NCBI RefSeq assembly: GCF_016583835.1
Contig: NZ_NRRW01000011.1
Coordinates: 1-64,000, forward strand
Length of the DNA: 64,000 nt
Direction of reading: 5' to 3'
From: Thiococcus pfennigii
GTDB taxonomy: Bacteria > Pseudomonadota > Gammaproteobacteria > Chromatiales > Chromatiaceae
The position numbers and the translations under genes were made by a program. A model generated the notes under the pieces. That model saw nothing but the letters and a program-made list of their open reading frames with translations, was not told where the DNA came from and made no database searches. Positions 43,820 through 55,804 of this stretch are shown here, piece after piece. Numbering within the stretch: the stretch's first letter is position 1; every line of letters begins with the position of its first letter.

Positions 43820-45058
43820 TCAGACGCGCCGGAAGACCAGGGTCCCGTTGGTCCCGCCGAAGCCGAAGGAGTTGCTCAGCACGACGTCGAGCTTCATCTG
43901 CCGCGCCTCGTTGGGCACATAGTCCAGGTCGCAATCGGGGTCCGGCGTCGTGTAGTTGATCGTCGGCGGGGCGACCTGATCGCGCAGCGCCAGCAGGGAG
44001 AAGATCGCCTCGGCGCTGCCGGCGGCGCCGAGCATGTGCCCGGTCATCGACTTGGTCGAGCTGACGGCGAGCCGGTAGGCGTGGTCGCCGAAGGCCGCCT
44101 TGACCGCGCGTGTCTCGGCGATGTCGCCGGCCGGGGTCGAGGTGCCGTGGGCATTGATGTAGTCGACGTCCGTCGGGTTCAGGCCGGCGTCGGCCAATGC
44201 CTGGCGCATGCAATCGCAGGCCCCCTCGCCGTTCTCGGACGGGGCCGTCATGTGGTAGGCGTCGGAGTTCATGCCGAAACCGACCAACTCGGCATAGATC
44301 TTGGCGCCGCGCGCCTTGGCCATCTCGTACTCTTCGAGGACGACGATGCCGGCCCCGTCGCTCAGCACGAAGCCATCGCGCTCCTTGTCGAACGGACGGC
44401 TGGCGCCGGCCGGGTCGTCATTGCGGGTCGAAAGCGCGCGGGCCGCGGCGAAACCACCGAGACCAACCGGTGTCGTCGCCATCTCGGCGCCGCCGGCGAG
44501 CATGACGTCGACCATGCCGTGGCGGATCATCAGGGCGGCCTCGCCGATGTTGTGGGTGCCGGTGCTACAGGCCGAGACGATCGAGTAGTTCGGGCCCTTG
44601 AGGCCGTACTTGATCGAGAGGTTGCCGGCCACCATGTTGACGATGTTGGCCGGTACGAAGAAGGGCGAGATCTTGCGCGGCCCGCCGGTGCGGTAGGCCT
44701 CGTAGTTGCTTTCGATGCCGCCGATACCGCCGATCCCGGAGCCGACGGCGACACCGATGCGCCGCGCGTTGGCCTCGGTGACCTCGATGCCGGAGTCCTC
44801 GATCGCCTGGATCCCCGCCGCCATCCCGTAGTGGATGAACTTGTCCATCTTGCGAATGTCCTTCTTCGCGATGTACTGCAGCGGATCGAAGCCGTAGATC
44901 GGGCCGCCGAAGCGGGTGCTGAAGGACCCAATGTCGAAATGGGTAATGGGCTGGATACCACTCCTGCCTGCGAGAATGCCCTCCCAAGCAGACTTCACGT
45001 CGGTGCCGACGGGAGCCACGAGACCCAACCCCGTGACCACTACCCTTCTCATTGCCAT
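43820..45058 (-). CDS. fabF: Beta-ketoacyl-ACP synthase II
   Basis: 412 residues (ATG 45058, or 45052 two codons on). The Cys-His-His triad is seen in [30 protein letters not shown] and [14 protein letters not shown]; the C-terminus [18 protein letters not shown] is standard. The enzyme elongates acyl-ACP with malonyl-ACP in fatty-acid synthesis. It follows acpP after a 210-bp gap in which I see no gene. Confidence 0.97.
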   Translation of the reverse strand: MAMRRVVVTGLGLVAPVGTDVKSAWEGILAGRSGIQPITHFDIGSFSTRFGGPIYGFDPLQYIAKKDIRKMDKFIHYGMAAGIQAIEDSGIEVTEANARRIGVAVGSGIGGIGGIESNYEAYRTGGPRKISPFFVPANIVNMVAGNLSIKYGLKGPNYSIVSACSTGTHNIGEAALMIRHGMVDVMLAGGAEMATTPVGLGGFAAARALSTRNDDPAGASRPFDKERDGFVLSDGAGIVVLEEYEMAKARGAKIYAELVGFGMNSDAYHMTAPSENGEGACDCMRQALADAGLNPTDVDYINAHGTSTPAGDIAETRAVKAAFGDHAYRLAVSSTKSMTGHMLGAAGSAEAIFSLLALRDQVAPPTINYTTPDPDCDLDYVPNEARQMKLDVVLSNSFGFGGTNGTLVFRRV

Positions 45059-45268
45059 TGGGATACACCCCTTCGCTCAGATAGATGCGTGGACGACCGG
45101 ACATCCCCGGTCGGCGCAGTGGGTCGAGGCCCAGGGCCGGCGAGTCGCCTCCCCGCCCCAGCCTCTGCATTGCGTGCCCGTGAAGAACGGTGGGAGGCGA
45201 CCCCTGCCGCGCCCCCGGTCGACGGCAGGCTTGGGCAGAATCGCACCCCTGCCCAGTCCGGGTTTGCC

Positions 45269-45505
45269 TCAGCCGAGGTGGGCGTTGACGTAGTCGATCG
45301 CCTGCTGCACCGTGGTGATCTTCTCGGCGTCCTCGTCCGGGATCTCGGTCTCGAACTCCTCCTCGAGGGCCATCACCAGTTCGACGGTATCGAGGGAATC
45401 GGCCCCCAGGTCGTCGACGAAGGAGGCCTCGGGGGTCACGTCCTCTTCCTTCGCCCCCAACTGCTCCACGACGATCTTGCGAACCCGCTCTTCAACGCTG
45501 CTCAT
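45269..45505 (-). CDS. acpP: Acyl carrier protein
   Basis: 78 residues, strongly acidic ([20 protein letters not shown]). The phosphopantetheine-bearing serine is in [20 protein letters not shown]. It carries growing acyl chains in fatty-acid synthesis. The gene has a good ribosome-binding site (ATGAGGATTC before ATG) and sits between fabG and fabF with spacers of 164 and 210 bp, in keeping with its own strong promoter. Confidence 0.98.
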   Translation of the reverse strand: MSSVEERVRKIVVEQLGAKEEDVTPEASFVDDLGADSLDTVELVMALEEEFETEIPDEDAEKITTVQQAIDYVNAHLG

Positions 45506-45560
45506 TGTATTGAATCCTCATCGGTTTGATAGCCGAACCCCAAACCCCGGGGTCCGGCGT

Positions 45561-45589
45561 ATTTTAGTGACAATCGCTTGTCGATGAAA
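45561..45589 (-). promoter_or_regulatory. Possible acpP promoter
   Basis: On the minus strand a -10-like TAAAAT lies at 45566-45561 with a weak -35-like TTTCAT at 45589-45584, spacer 17 bp. It is 56 bp before the acpP start, in a stretch lower in GC than the genes around it. Only the -10 is convincing. Confidence 0.35.
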
Positions 45590-45669
45590 GGCACCGAGAC
45601 CGCCGGCGCCAGAGCCCAAGCCCTTGTTTTGCAGACTTTTTAACAGAAAGACCAAACGCCCGCTCAGAC

Positions 45670-46413
45670 TCAGGCCATATGCATCCCGCCATTGACGCTC
45701 AGGGTCTCGCCGGTGATGTAGCCGGCCGCCGGGGAGACAAGGAAGGCGACGGCCGCAGCGATCTCCTCGGCCCGTCCGAGGCGCCCCAGCGGGATCCCCG
45801 CGAGGAGCGCCTCACGCTCGGGCTCGCCGAGCGCCCGCGTCATGTCCGTGTCGATGAACCCCGGGGCGACGCAATTGACGGTAATGCCGCGCGAGCCGAC
45901 CTCGCGCGCGAGCGACTTCGAGAAGCCCAGCATCCCGGCCTTGGCGGCGGCGTAGTTCGCCTGCCCCCCATTGCCGCTCAGCCCGACGACCGAGGCGATA
46001 TTGACGATGCGCCCCTTGCGCGCCTTCAGCATCGCCCGCAGGCAGGCCTTACTGAGCCGATAGATCGACGTGAGATTGGTCTCGATGACCGAGGCCCATT
46101 CTTCGTCCTTCATCCGCATCAGCAGATTGTCACGGGTGATCCCCGCATTATTGACGAGGATGGTCGGGGCGCCGAGTTCGGCGCCGATGCGGGCGAGGGC
46201 CGCATCGATCGAGGCCTGGTCGGCGACATCGAGCACCAGCCCCAGGCCGCGACCGCCCGCGGCGCTCAGCGCCTCGCCGATCCCGGCGGCGCCCGCCTCG
46301 GTGGTTGCGGTCCCGGCGACGGCTGCGCCCTGGGCGGCGAGTTCCAGCGCGATGGCGCGACCGATCCCCCGGCTCGCCCCCGTAACCAGGGCGATCTCCC
46401 CTTCAAGCAGCAT
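45670..46413 (-). CDS. fabG: 3-oxoacyl-ACP reductase
   Basis: 247 residues from ATG 46413 (MLLEGEIALVTGASRGIGRA). SDR motifs are ALVTGASRGIG, LVNNAGITRDNLLMRM, the catalytic serine in IVNIASVVGLSGN and YxxxK in NYAAAKAGML. It reduces 3-ketoacyl-ACP with NADPH. It overlaps fabD by 11 nt, so translation is coupled. Confidence 0.97.
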   Translation of the reverse strand: MLLEGEIALVTGASRGIGRAIALELAAQGAAVAGTATTEAGAAGIGEALSAAGGRGLGLVLDVADQASIDAALARIGAELGAPTILVNNAGITRDNLLMRMKDEEWASVIETNLTSIYRLSKACLRAMLKARKGRIVNIASVVGLSGNGGQANYAAAKAGMLGFSKSLAREVGSRGITVNCVAPGFIDTDMTRALGEPEREALLAGIPLGRLGRAEEIAAAVAFLVSPAAGYITGETLSVNGGMHMA

Positions 46414-47347
46414 TGGCAGCCTCCAGTGCGGTAGCAAGTGTGTCCGGATCGAAGACCGGCAAGGTCTTGAATCGCTTATCGATGCGTTTACCAAGGCCGG
46501 TCAGGACGCGGCCCGGACCGCACTCGATCGCGAGCCCGGCGCCCTCGCCGGCCAGGCGCTGCACCGTCTCGACCCAACGGACCGGGCTGTAGAGTTGGCG
46601 CACGAGCAGCTCGCGCATCCGCACCGGGTCCGGCTCGGGGGCGACGCTCGCGTTATGCAGTATTGGGATCTGGGGGGCCGCCAGCGCGACGCCGGCGAGC
46701 CGTTCAGCGAGCCGCTCGGCGGCCGGGCGCATCAACGACGAGTGGGCCGGCACGCTGACCGGCAGCGCCACCACGCCCTTCGCCCCGGCATCCTTGGCCG
46801 CCTCCGAGGCCCGCTCGACCGCGGCGCGCGCGCCGGCGATCACGACCTGACCTGGGGCGTTGAAATTGACCGCCTCCAGCACCTCGCCCTGGGCCTGGGC
46901 CTCGCAGAGCGCGACGACGTCGGCATCGGCCGCCCCGATGATGGCCGCCATCGCCCCCGCCCCCGGCGGTACCGCGGCCTGCATCAGGCGGCCGCGCTCG
47001 GCGACGACCGCGACGGCATCGACGAAGCTGAGCGCACCGGCGGCGACCAGCGCACCGTACTCGCCGAGGCTGTGGCCGGCGACGGCCTGCGGCTCGGGGC
47101 CGCCTGCGGCCTGCCAGACCCGCCAGACGGCGACCCCGGCGGCAAGCATCGCCGGCTGGGTGTTCTCCGTGCGGTCGAGCTCCTCCTTCGGCCCCTCGTC
47201 GACGAGACGCCACAGATCGCGACCCAGCACCTCCGAGGCCTCGGCGAAGGTCTCGCCGACGAGCGGATGGGCCTGGGCCAGGTCGCGCAGCATGCCGACG
47301 GCCTGCGACCCCTGGCCGGGAAACAGAAAAGCGAGCGCGGCAGACAT
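46403..47347 (-). CDS. fabD: Malonyl-CoA:ACP transacylase
   Basis: 314 residues. It begins AFLFPGQGSQAVGMLRDLAQ and holds the nucleophilic serine in AVAGHSLGEYGALVAAGAL, then VPAHSSLMRPAAERLAE with the catalytic histidine. It loads malonyl groups onto ACP for the fatty-acid cycle. It starts 19 nt after fabH. Confidence 0.97.
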   Translation of the reverse strand: MSAALAFLFPGQGSQAVGMLRDLAQAHPLVGETFAEASEVLGRDLWRLVDEGPKEELDRTENTQPAMLAAGVAVWRVWQAAGGPEPQAVAGHSLGEYGALVAAGALSFVDAVAVVAERGRLMQAAVPPGAGAMAAIIGAADADVVALCEAQAQGEVLEAVNFNAPGQVVIAGARAAVERASEAAKDAGAKGVVALPVSVPAHSSLMRPAAERLAERLAGVALAAPQIPILHNASVAPEPDPVRMRELLVRQLYSPVRWVETVQRLAGEGAGLAIECGPGRVLTGLGKRIDKRFKTLPVFDPDTLATALEAANAA

Positions 47348-47366
47348 GGTCAGGATGCTCCCGGAA

Positions 47367-48326
47367 TCAATAGCGCAGCAGGATCGAACCCCAAGTCAGG
47401 CCGCCGCCGAAGGCCTCCATCAGGAGCGTCTGACCGCGCTGGATGCGCCCGTCGCGCACCGCGACGTCGAGCGCGAGCGGCACCGAGGCCGCCGAGGTGT
47501 TGCCATGCTGGCCGACGGTGACGACGACCCGCTCCATCGGCAGGTCCAACTTACGCGCGGTGGCCTGGATGATGCGGATATTGGCCTGATGCGGCACGAG
47601 CCAGTCGAGATCGGCGCGCGTCATCGAGGCCGCCTCGAGCGCCTCGTCGACGATGCGCCCGAGGATGGTCACGGCCATCCGAAAGACCTCGTTGCCACGC
47701 ATCTCCATGTAGGGTGCGCCGGCCCCGCCGTTGCCGATCCCGCCAGGGACCTGGAGCAGGTCCTTGTAGGCGCCGTCGGCGTGGAGCTTGGTGGAGAGGA
47801 TGCCGGGGTCCGACGAGGCCTCGATGACGACCGCGCCGGCACCGTCGCCGAACAGGATGGCCGTGCCGCGATCCTCCCAGTTGAGGATCCGCGAGGTGGT
47901 GTCGGCGCCGACCACGAGCGCGCGACGGGCGCTGCCGGTGCGGACGAACTTGTCGGCGACGGTCAGGGCGTAGATGAAGCCGGTACAGACGGCCTGCACG
48001 TCGAACGCCGGACAACCGTGGATGCCCAGGCGCTGCTGGAGCAGGCAGGCGGTGCTCGGGAAGATCTGGTCGGGGGTCGTGGTCGCGACGACGATCAGAT
48101 CGATCGCCTCGGGCCCCAACCCGGCCGCCGCCATGGCCCGGCGAGCCGCCTGCTCGGCCAGGTCACAGCAGGTCTCGCCCTCCGCGGCGACGCGGCGGGT
48201 GTGGATCCCGGTGCGCTCGACGATCCAGTCATTGGACGTATCGAGCGTCTTCTCGAGATCGAAGTTCGTCACCACCCGCTCGGGCAGACAGCCGCCCGTA
48301 CCCAGGATGCGCGAGTAGACCGTCAT
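47367..48326 (-). CDS. fabH: Beta-ketoacyl-ACP synthase III
   Basis: 319 residues starting [20 protein letters not shown]. Catalytic residues are the cysteine in [20 protein letters not shown], the histidine in [13 protein letters not shown] and the asparagine in [15 protein letters not shown]. It starts fatty-acid synthesis by condensing acetyl-CoA with malonyl-ACP. Its ATG overlaps the plsX stop (ATGA). Confidence 0.97.
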   Translation of the reverse strand: MTVYSRILGTGGCLPERVVTNFDLEKTLDTSNDWIVERTGIHTRRVAAEGETCCDLAEQAARRAMAAAGLGPEAIDLIVVATTTPDQIFPSTACLLQQRLGIHGCPAFDVQAVCTGFIYALTVADKFVRTGSARRALVVGADTTSRILNWEDRGTAILFGDGAGAVVIEASSDPGILSTKLHADGAYKDLLQVPGGIGNGGAGAPYMEMRGNEVFRMAVTILGRIVDEALEAASMTRADLDWLVPHQANIRIIQATARKLDLPMERVVVTVGQHGNTSAASVPLALDVAVRDGRIQRGQTLLMEAFGGGLTWGSILLRY

Positions 48327-49354
48327 CCGGCTGCCCTTCTTCGCTCTTGGTCGAGATGCACGGCCACCTGCTGGGCGATGCGCTCGGGCACGTTGCTGTG
48401 GATCTCCTTCTCGGCGATGCGGATCGCGTTCTTGAAGGAGAGGCGGTCCGCCCCCCCGTGGCTCTTGATCACGATGCCGCGCAGACCGAGGAGGCTCGCG
48501 CCGTTGTATTGGCGCGGATCGTAGGTCCGTCGGAAGCGGTTGATGATCGGCAGCGCGGCGAGGCCGGAGATGCGGGTCAGCCAGTTCTGCTTGAAGCTGC
48601 GACTCAGCAGGCGACCGAGCAGTTTGGCCAGCCCCTCGCTCGTCTTCAGGGCCACGTTGCCGACGAAGCCGTCCATGACGACCAGGTCGACGTCGCCGAG
48701 ATAGATGTCGTCCCCTTCGACATAGCCGACATAGTTCAGGTCGCTCGCGACCAGGAGTTCGTGCGCCTGCTTGACCTGCTCGTTGCCCTTGATCTCTTCC
48801 TCGCCGATGTTGAGCAGCCCCACCTTCGGGGCCGTCACACCCTCGACGGCGGTGATGAGCTCGCTGCCCATGACGGCGAATTGAAAGAGGTGGATCGCCG
48901 AGCAGTCGACGTTGGCGCCGAGGTCGAGCAGGTGCGTCGAGCCGTGCTGCGACGGCACGGCCGTGATGATCGCCGGGCGATCGACGCCGGGCAGTGTCTT
49001 CAGCACGAAGCGCGCGGTCGCCATCAAGGCGCCCGTATTGCCGGCGCTGACGCAGGCCTGGGCGACGCCGTCCTTGACCAGCTCGATGGCGACCCGCATC
49101 GAGGAGTCCTTCTTGTTGCGCAGCGCCCGCGACGGCGACTCGTCCATCGCGACGATCTGGGAGGCGTGACGGATGGTCACCCGCTCGTCGCTCGCAGCCC
49201 CCTGCAGCTGCTCGCGGATGGCCCCCTCGTTGCCGACGAGTATCAGCGCGAGGTCGCGGCGCTCGCCGAGAAAATCGAGCGCGGCCGGGACGACGACGCT
49301 GGGCCCGAAGTCCCCCCCCATGGCATCGAGGGCGATGGTCAGAGGGGCACTCAC
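48323..49354 (-). CDS. plsX: Phosphate acyltransferase PlsX
   Basis: 343 residues from the GTG at 49354 (read as [20 protein letters not shown]), the standard PlsX N-terminus. It converts acyl-ACP to acyl-phosphate for phospholipid synthesis at the membrane surface. Recognisable parts are [20 protein letters not shown]-like [17 protein letters not shown] and [20 protein letters not shown]. It lies between rpmF and fabH as in E. coli. Confidence 0.97.
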   Translation of the reverse strand: MSAPLTIALDAMGGDFGPSVVVPAALDFLGERRDLALILVGNEGAIREQLQGAASDERVTIRHASQIVAMDESPSRALRNKKDSSMRVAIELVKDGVAQACVSAGNTGALMATARFVLKTLPGVDRPAIITAVPSQHGSTHLLDLGANVDCSAIHLFQFAVMGSELITAVEGVTAPKVGLLNIGEEEIKGNEQVKQAHELLVASDLNYVGYVEGDDIYLGDVDLVVMDGFVGNVALKTSEGLAKLLGRLLSRSFKQNWLTRISGLAALPIINRFRRTYDPRQYNGASLLGLRGIVIKSHGGADRLSFKNAIRIAEKEIHSNVPERIAQQVAVHLDQERRRAAG

Positions 49355-49428
49355 CGGGGCACCCGCGCGCAGGAGGGGCGCATCGGCACGGCTAGCACCG
49401 GCTTTGCAGGATGCGGGCCGGCCAACGC

Positions 49429-49608
49429 TCAGACGTCGCTCTTGTCGATGACCTTGCGGCCGCGATAGAAGCCGTCCGGGGACACGTGGTGACGACGATG
49501 GGTCTCCCCGGTCGTCGGCTCGGTCGACAGGGTCGGACCGGTCAGGGCATCGTGCGAGCGCCGCATGCCGCGCTTCGAAGGGGTCTTGCGATTCTGTTGG
49601 ACTGCCAT
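49429..49608 (-). CDS. rpmF: 50S ribosomal protein L32
   Basis: A 59-residue gene from ATG 49608 to TGA 49429-49431, read directly from the sequence. The product starts [20 protein letters not shown] and contains [19 protein letters not shown], clearly L32. It has the short basic L32 form without the zinc cysteines. It lies 21 nt after yceD, the conserved yceD-rpmF-plsX order. Confidence 0.97.
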   Translation of the reverse strand: MAVQQNRKTPSKRGMRRSHDALTGPTLSTEPTTGETHRRHHVSPDGFYRGRKVIDKSDV

Positions 49609-49629
49609 CTGGGCCTCCGTTCGATCATG

Positions 49630-50148
49630 TCAGTGTGAATGGGGCTGTCGCCAATCGGCCAGCGCCGCGAAGGGTCCACCGAGCGCCTCACCCTCGATCT
49701 GGGCGTCGCCGAGCAGCCCAGCGTCGAGGCAGTCCGGCGAGGCGTGGCGCGGGATCAGCGGGAGGGCGAGCAGCAGCTCGTCCTCGATCAGATCGCGCGG
49801 ACGCACGTGGCGGTCGTCGAGGAGCAGCGGATCATAGCCCTCGGGCAGTCTGTCGACCTCATCGAGGCTCGCCACCGCGGCCATCGTCAGCGTCGCGCTC
49901 ACCGGGTAGTCCATCACCTCGAGGCAACGCTGGCATTGCAGCCGCAGGACCGCCTCCAAGGTGGCACGCGCGACGCCCCGACCGTCCGGGTCGCGACCGA
50001 AATCGAACCCGAAGCGCACGACCCCATGCGGTTCCATCAGGAGCGTACGCAGCCGCGGCAACTCGCCGAGGGCCAACTCGCCACGGAACGACGCCCCCCC
50101 GGAGACGGCACGCCAAAAGTCGACTCGATCAGGCAGCGCGACAAACAT
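49630..50148 (-). CDS. yceD: YceD/DUF177 family protein
   Basis: 172 residues. LQCQRCLEVMDYPVSATLTM carries the family CxxC motif, and VRPRDLIEDELLLALPLIPR and HASPDC are typical of the C-terminal half. YceD proteins are linked to 23S rRNA accumulation and ribosome assembly, which fits the co-transcription with rpmF. It is the first gene of the fatty-acid operon on this strand. Confidence 0.93.
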   Translation of the reverse strand: MFVALPDRVDFWRAVSGGASFRGELALGELPRLRTLLMEPHGVVRFGFDFGRDPDGRGVARATLEAVLRLQCQRCLEVMDYPVSATLTMAAVASLDEVDRLPEGYDPLLLDDRHVRPRDLIEDELLLALPLIPRHASPDCLDAGLLGDAQIEGEALGGPFAALADWRQPHSH

Positions 50149-50544
50149 AAGCAGCGCAGCTTACTTATTTCGCGTCATTTTTGTCAAGCTTCAGGGCCTT
50201 GGCCGCCACGGCGATCTCCTCTCCGGCCTCTGTACGGAATCGTCCGAGGTATCGGGCTGCGGTAGGCACCGGCCTGTCCTTGCCCGGCGACCGCCGTGCC
50301 GGCATTCGTCGGGCCGTAGGTCGGGTTAGCCCCTCAGGGCGTAACCCGACGGCCGGCGACGCGCACCCAGCGAGGCCCATGTCGGTTACGGCGCGCGCAA
50401 CCCGCCCGGTCGCATGGAACGCCGTGCCAGCGCGCCCAACCCGACCTGCGCGGCCGCGGAGTCCGCCGGTGCCCCTCGGTCAAACCGCCGGGCCGGAACG
50501 GGTCCGCGTCGCGCGTGGGCCGCAGGCCCGCTCGACCGGTCTCG
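50149..50544. repeat. Intergenic region with GTAACCCGAC palindrome (50281-50406)
   Basis: This 396-bp gap lies upstream of yceD and downstream of purA. GTCGGGTTA at 50320-50328 pairs with TAACCCGAC at 50342-50350, with an inner GCCC/GGGC stem (50329-50332 and 50337-50340). Related pieces follow to 50406. The promoter of the fab operon should be near 50149-50200, where the sequence is A/T-rich (TTACTTATTTCGCGTCATTT), but no clear -35/-10 pair stands out. Confidence 0.7.
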
Positions 50545-53038
<2,494 letters not shown>

Positions 53039-53047
53039 CCCTCCCCC

Positions 53048-53233
53048 TCAGTTGACGAGATACAGCAAGCCGACGCCGATCAGCATACTGACGAGACCGG
53101 TGATGCGCAGCGTCCGATCGTCGGCCCCGGCGACCTCCAACAGCGCCCGGCGGAAGCGCCCGGGGCTCAGGAACGGCAGGATCCCCTCGATCACGAACAA
53201 GAGCGCGAGCGCGACCAGCAAGGCGTGCCACAT
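53048..53233 (-). CDS. DUF2065 (YjeT-like) membrane protein
   Basis: 61 residues with two hydrophobic segments (MWHALLVALALLFVIEGILP and ITGLVSMLIGVGLLYLVN) and the short loop SPGRFRRALLEVAGADD between. It matches the DUF2065/YjeT family, small inner-membrane proteins of unknown role that follow hflC. It lies 10 nt before hisZ and 108 nt after hflC. Confidence 0.9.
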   Translation of the reverse strand: MWHALLVALALLFVIEGILPFLSPGRFRRALLEVAGADDRTLRITGLVSMLIGVGLLYLVN

Positions 53234-53341
53234 GATAGCGATTCGGATACGGGACGGGAGGATCGAGGGCGCGGCGGGACCGCTGAGGACCGAACCCGCC
53301 CGGCGGCGGGCGGATTCGATCCGGGCGCCGCGCGCCCGGCC

Positions 53342-54211
53342 TCAAGGGGCCGTCATCTGCTTGAAGTATTTAAAGAAATCCGAGTCCGGCTCGAGGACCA
53401 TCAGGCCATCGCCCTGACCGAACGCGCCGCGGTAGGCATCCAGGCTGCGATAGAAGGAATAGAAGTCCGCGTCCTGGGTGTAGGCGAGCGCGTAGATCTC
53501 CGCCGCCTGGGCGTCGCCCTCGCCGCGCAGCATCTCGGACTCGCGGTAGGCATCGGCGATCGTCACCGTACGCTGTCGGTCGGCGTCGGCGCGGATGCGC
53601 TCGGCCGCCTCGGAACCAAGGGCGCGCAGGTCGCGGGCCACCCGCTCGCGCTCGGCGCGCATGCGGGCGTAGACGGACTCGCTGACCTCGGCCGGCAGGT
53701 CGATCTTCTTCACGCGCACGTCGACGATCTCGACGCCCAGGTCGGCCGCGCGCCGGTCGATGTCCCGGGTGAGCTGGATCATCAGTTCCTTGCGGTCCTC
53801 GGAGACGACCTCCTGGATCGTGCGCTTGCCGAATTCGTCCCGCAGACTGGTGTTGATGCGCTCGGACAGCAGTCGCGCGATGCGCGCACTGTCGCCGCCT
53901 GTCGAGCGGTAGAACTGGGCCGCATCCGCGATGCGCCACTTCGCATAGGAGTCGACGATGACGTCCTTCTTCTCGATCGTCAGGAAGCGCTGCGGACGCG
54001 CATCGAGCGTCTGGATGCGCTGATCGAAGGTCACGACGTTATTGATGAACGGCACCTTGAAGTGCAGCCCGGGCTCATCGTAGGTGCGGATGATCTCGCC
54101 GAGGCGCAGCTTGATGGCCAACTGCCACTCGTTGACGATGAAGGTCGCGGTGTAGAGGAGCAGCCCGAGGGCCGCGACGGCGACCGGGACAAAGGCTTTC
54201 GCTTGATTCAT
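53342..54211 (-). CDS. hflC: HflC, SPFH-domain regulator of FtsH
   Basis: 289 residues from ATG 54211. One N-terminal transmembrane segment (FVPVAVAALGLLLYTATFIV) precedes the SPFH domain (EWQLAIKLRLGEIIRTYDEP, DARPQRFLTIEKKDVIVDSY) and a coiled-coil tail (RMRAERERVARDLRALGSEA). With HflK it forms a large periplasmic ring around the FtsH protease. Its start overlaps the hflK stop (ATGA). Confidence 0.96.
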   Translation of the reverse strand: MNQAKAFVPVAVAALGLLLYTATFIVNEWQLAIKLRLGEIIRTYDEPGLHFKVPFINNVVTFDQRIQTLDARPQRFLTIEKKDVIVDSYAKWRIADAAQFYRSTGGDSARIARLLSERINTSLRDEFGKRTIQEVVSEDRKELMIQLTRDIDRRAADLGVEIVDVRVKKIDLPAEVSESVYARMRAERERVARDLRALGSEAAERIRADADRQRTVTIADAYRESEMLRGEGDAQAAEIYALAYTQDADFYSFYRSLDAYRGAFGQGDGLMVLEPDSDFFKYFKQMTAP

Positions 54212-55368
54212 CAACGTACGCTCCGCTCGCGATTGACCGCCCGGCTCGGGGTGAGGGCGGACGTGCCCTGGACCGACGGCTGGACCTGGCCGTCCGACGA
54301 TGTCGAGGCCGAGGCCGCCTTGTCACGCGACTGACGCAGGAGTTGGTCGAGGGGCAGGTACATGACGCTATCGCCATCGGCGACGTCGACGACGACCTTG
54401 CTGCTGCGGCCCAAGACCTCCTGCATGGTCTCCAGATAGAGGCGCTCGCGGGTCACGTCGGGCGCCTTGCGGTACTCGGTCAGGACCGCGAGGAAGCGAG
54501 CCGTCTGGCCCTCGGCCTCGGCGACCACGCGATCGCGATAGGCCTTGGCATCGGCGACGATGCGCGCCGCCTCGCCGCGCGCCTTGGGCAGGATCTCGTT
54601 GGCGTAGGCCTCGGCCGTGTTCTCGATGCGCTCCTTGTCCTCGCGCGCCTTGATCGCGTCATCGAAGGCGTCCTTGACCTGCTCCGGCGGGCGCGCCGGC
54701 TGCATGTTGACGGAGGTCACGAGCAACCCGGTCCGGTAGCCGTTCATCAGATCTTGGACGCGCTCCTGAATCTGCACGGCGATCGCCCCGCGGCCCTCGG
54801 TCAGGATGAAGTCCAGCCGACTCGCGCCGATCGTCGTGCGCACGACCGTCTCGGTCGCGTCGCGCAGCGTCTTGTTCGGATCCTGATCCTGGAACAGGAA
54901 GTCGGCCGCGTCCTGGATGCGCGATTGCACGGTGAGCTCGAGCTCGACGATGTTCTCGTCCTTGGTCAGCATCGCCGCCTGGTGCGTGAAGGTCGAGACC
55001 TCGTCGACGTTCACCTTGACCACCGACTCCACCGGATACGGGATGTGCCAATGCGGACCCGGGCCGGTCGTCGTCGTGTAGGCGCCGAAACGCAGCTCGA
55101 CGCCGCGCTCGGCGGGACCGACGATGTAGATGCCCGTCGCCAACCAGATCGCCAGCAGGATGCCGCCGATGATGCCGATGAGCCGGGCGTTGAAGCCTCC
55201 GGCGCTTCCGCCACCGCCGCCGGTGCCGCCGGAACGCCTGCCGCCGAAGAGTCCACCCAGCTTGTCCTGGAGCTTGCGCACGACCTCGTCGAGGTCGGGC
55301 GGCCCTTGCTCGCCGCCCTTATTGCCCCAGGGGTCTCGATTGCCTCCACCTGGTTCGTTCCAGGCCAT
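54211..55368 (-). CDS. hflK: HflK, SPFH-domain regulator of FtsH
   Basis: 385 residues from ATG 55368 (MAWNEPGGGNRDPWGNKGGE), the typical HflK start, followed by a glycine-rich segment, a transmembrane helix (LIGIIGGILLAIWLATGIYI, about residues 63-82), the SPFH domain and a coiled coil. It partners HflC in controlling FtsH-mediated proteolysis of membrane proteins. The frame extends upstream to 55656 through GC-rich DNA without coding character. The 436-bp leader holds a strong hairpin. Confidence 0.96.
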   Translation of the reverse strand: MAWNEPGGGNRDPWGNKGGEQGPPDLDEVVRKLQDKLGGLFGGRRSGGTGGGGGSAGGFNARLIGIIGGILLAIWLATGIYIVGPAERGVELRFGAYTTTTGPGPHWHIPYPVESVVKVNVDEVSTFTHQAAMLTKDENIVELELTVQSRIQDAADFLFQDQDPNKTLRDATETVVRTTIGASRLDFILTEGRGAIAVQIQERVQDLMNGYRTGLLVTSVNMQPARPPEQVKDAFDDAIKAREDKERIENTAEAYANEILPKARGEAARIVADAKAYRDRVVAEAEGQTARFLAVLTEYRKAPDVTRERLYLETMQEVLGRSSKVVVDVADGDSVMYLPLDQLLRQSRDKAASASTSSDGQVQPSVQGTSALTPSRAVNRERSVR

Positions 55369-55413
55369 ATCTACTCCGTTGCCGTCAGTGACCGATAAGG
55401 ATCGTTGGTCGGT

Positions 55414-55459
55414 GCGGTGGCGCCCGCGCGAGGGCGAGCCGTCGCGCGGGCGCCACCGC
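55414..55459. promoter_or_regulatory. Perfect 18-bp hairpin in the hflX-hflK gap
   Basis: GCGGTGGCGCCCGCGCGA at 55414-55431 pairs perfectly with TCGCGCGGGCGCCACCGC at 55442-55459, leaving a 10-base loop. It stands 45 bp before the hflK start, within the 436-bp gene-free gap 55369-55804. That gap otherwise shows only GCCGC-type tandem runs near 55570-55592. It could attenuate or stabilise the hflKC message. Confidence 0.6.
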
Positions 55460-55804
55460 GATGAACTTCCAGCGCGGCCCGCGAGCGGGCACCACGAGTG
55501 TTGACAGCCAGGTCTCGAAACCATTCCCTGACCCGGCACGACGCCCATGTCAACCGGCACGGCGCAACGCGCGCGCCGCGCCGCGCCGCGCCGGGTCTCC
55601 GTCGCCCGAGCCCCTCCACGCGGGAGAGGCGGGCGCGCGGCGCCCAAGACACGCATCGTTCAGGTGCCGAAGCCACTTCGGCGACCCTCTCGACGCGGTG
55701 CCCCGCCGGGCACGCGACGCGCCGGCACACGAAACAGGCGGGCCGCCTATTGTAGGGAGGCCGATCGATCGGGGCAAACCGCAGGCCATCGCGCAGCGCG
55801 CCAG

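Noticed and set aside
45059-45268. Possible small gene between fabF and acpP
   Set aside because: Only short frames without ribosome-binding sites exist here; treated as a non-coding spacer.
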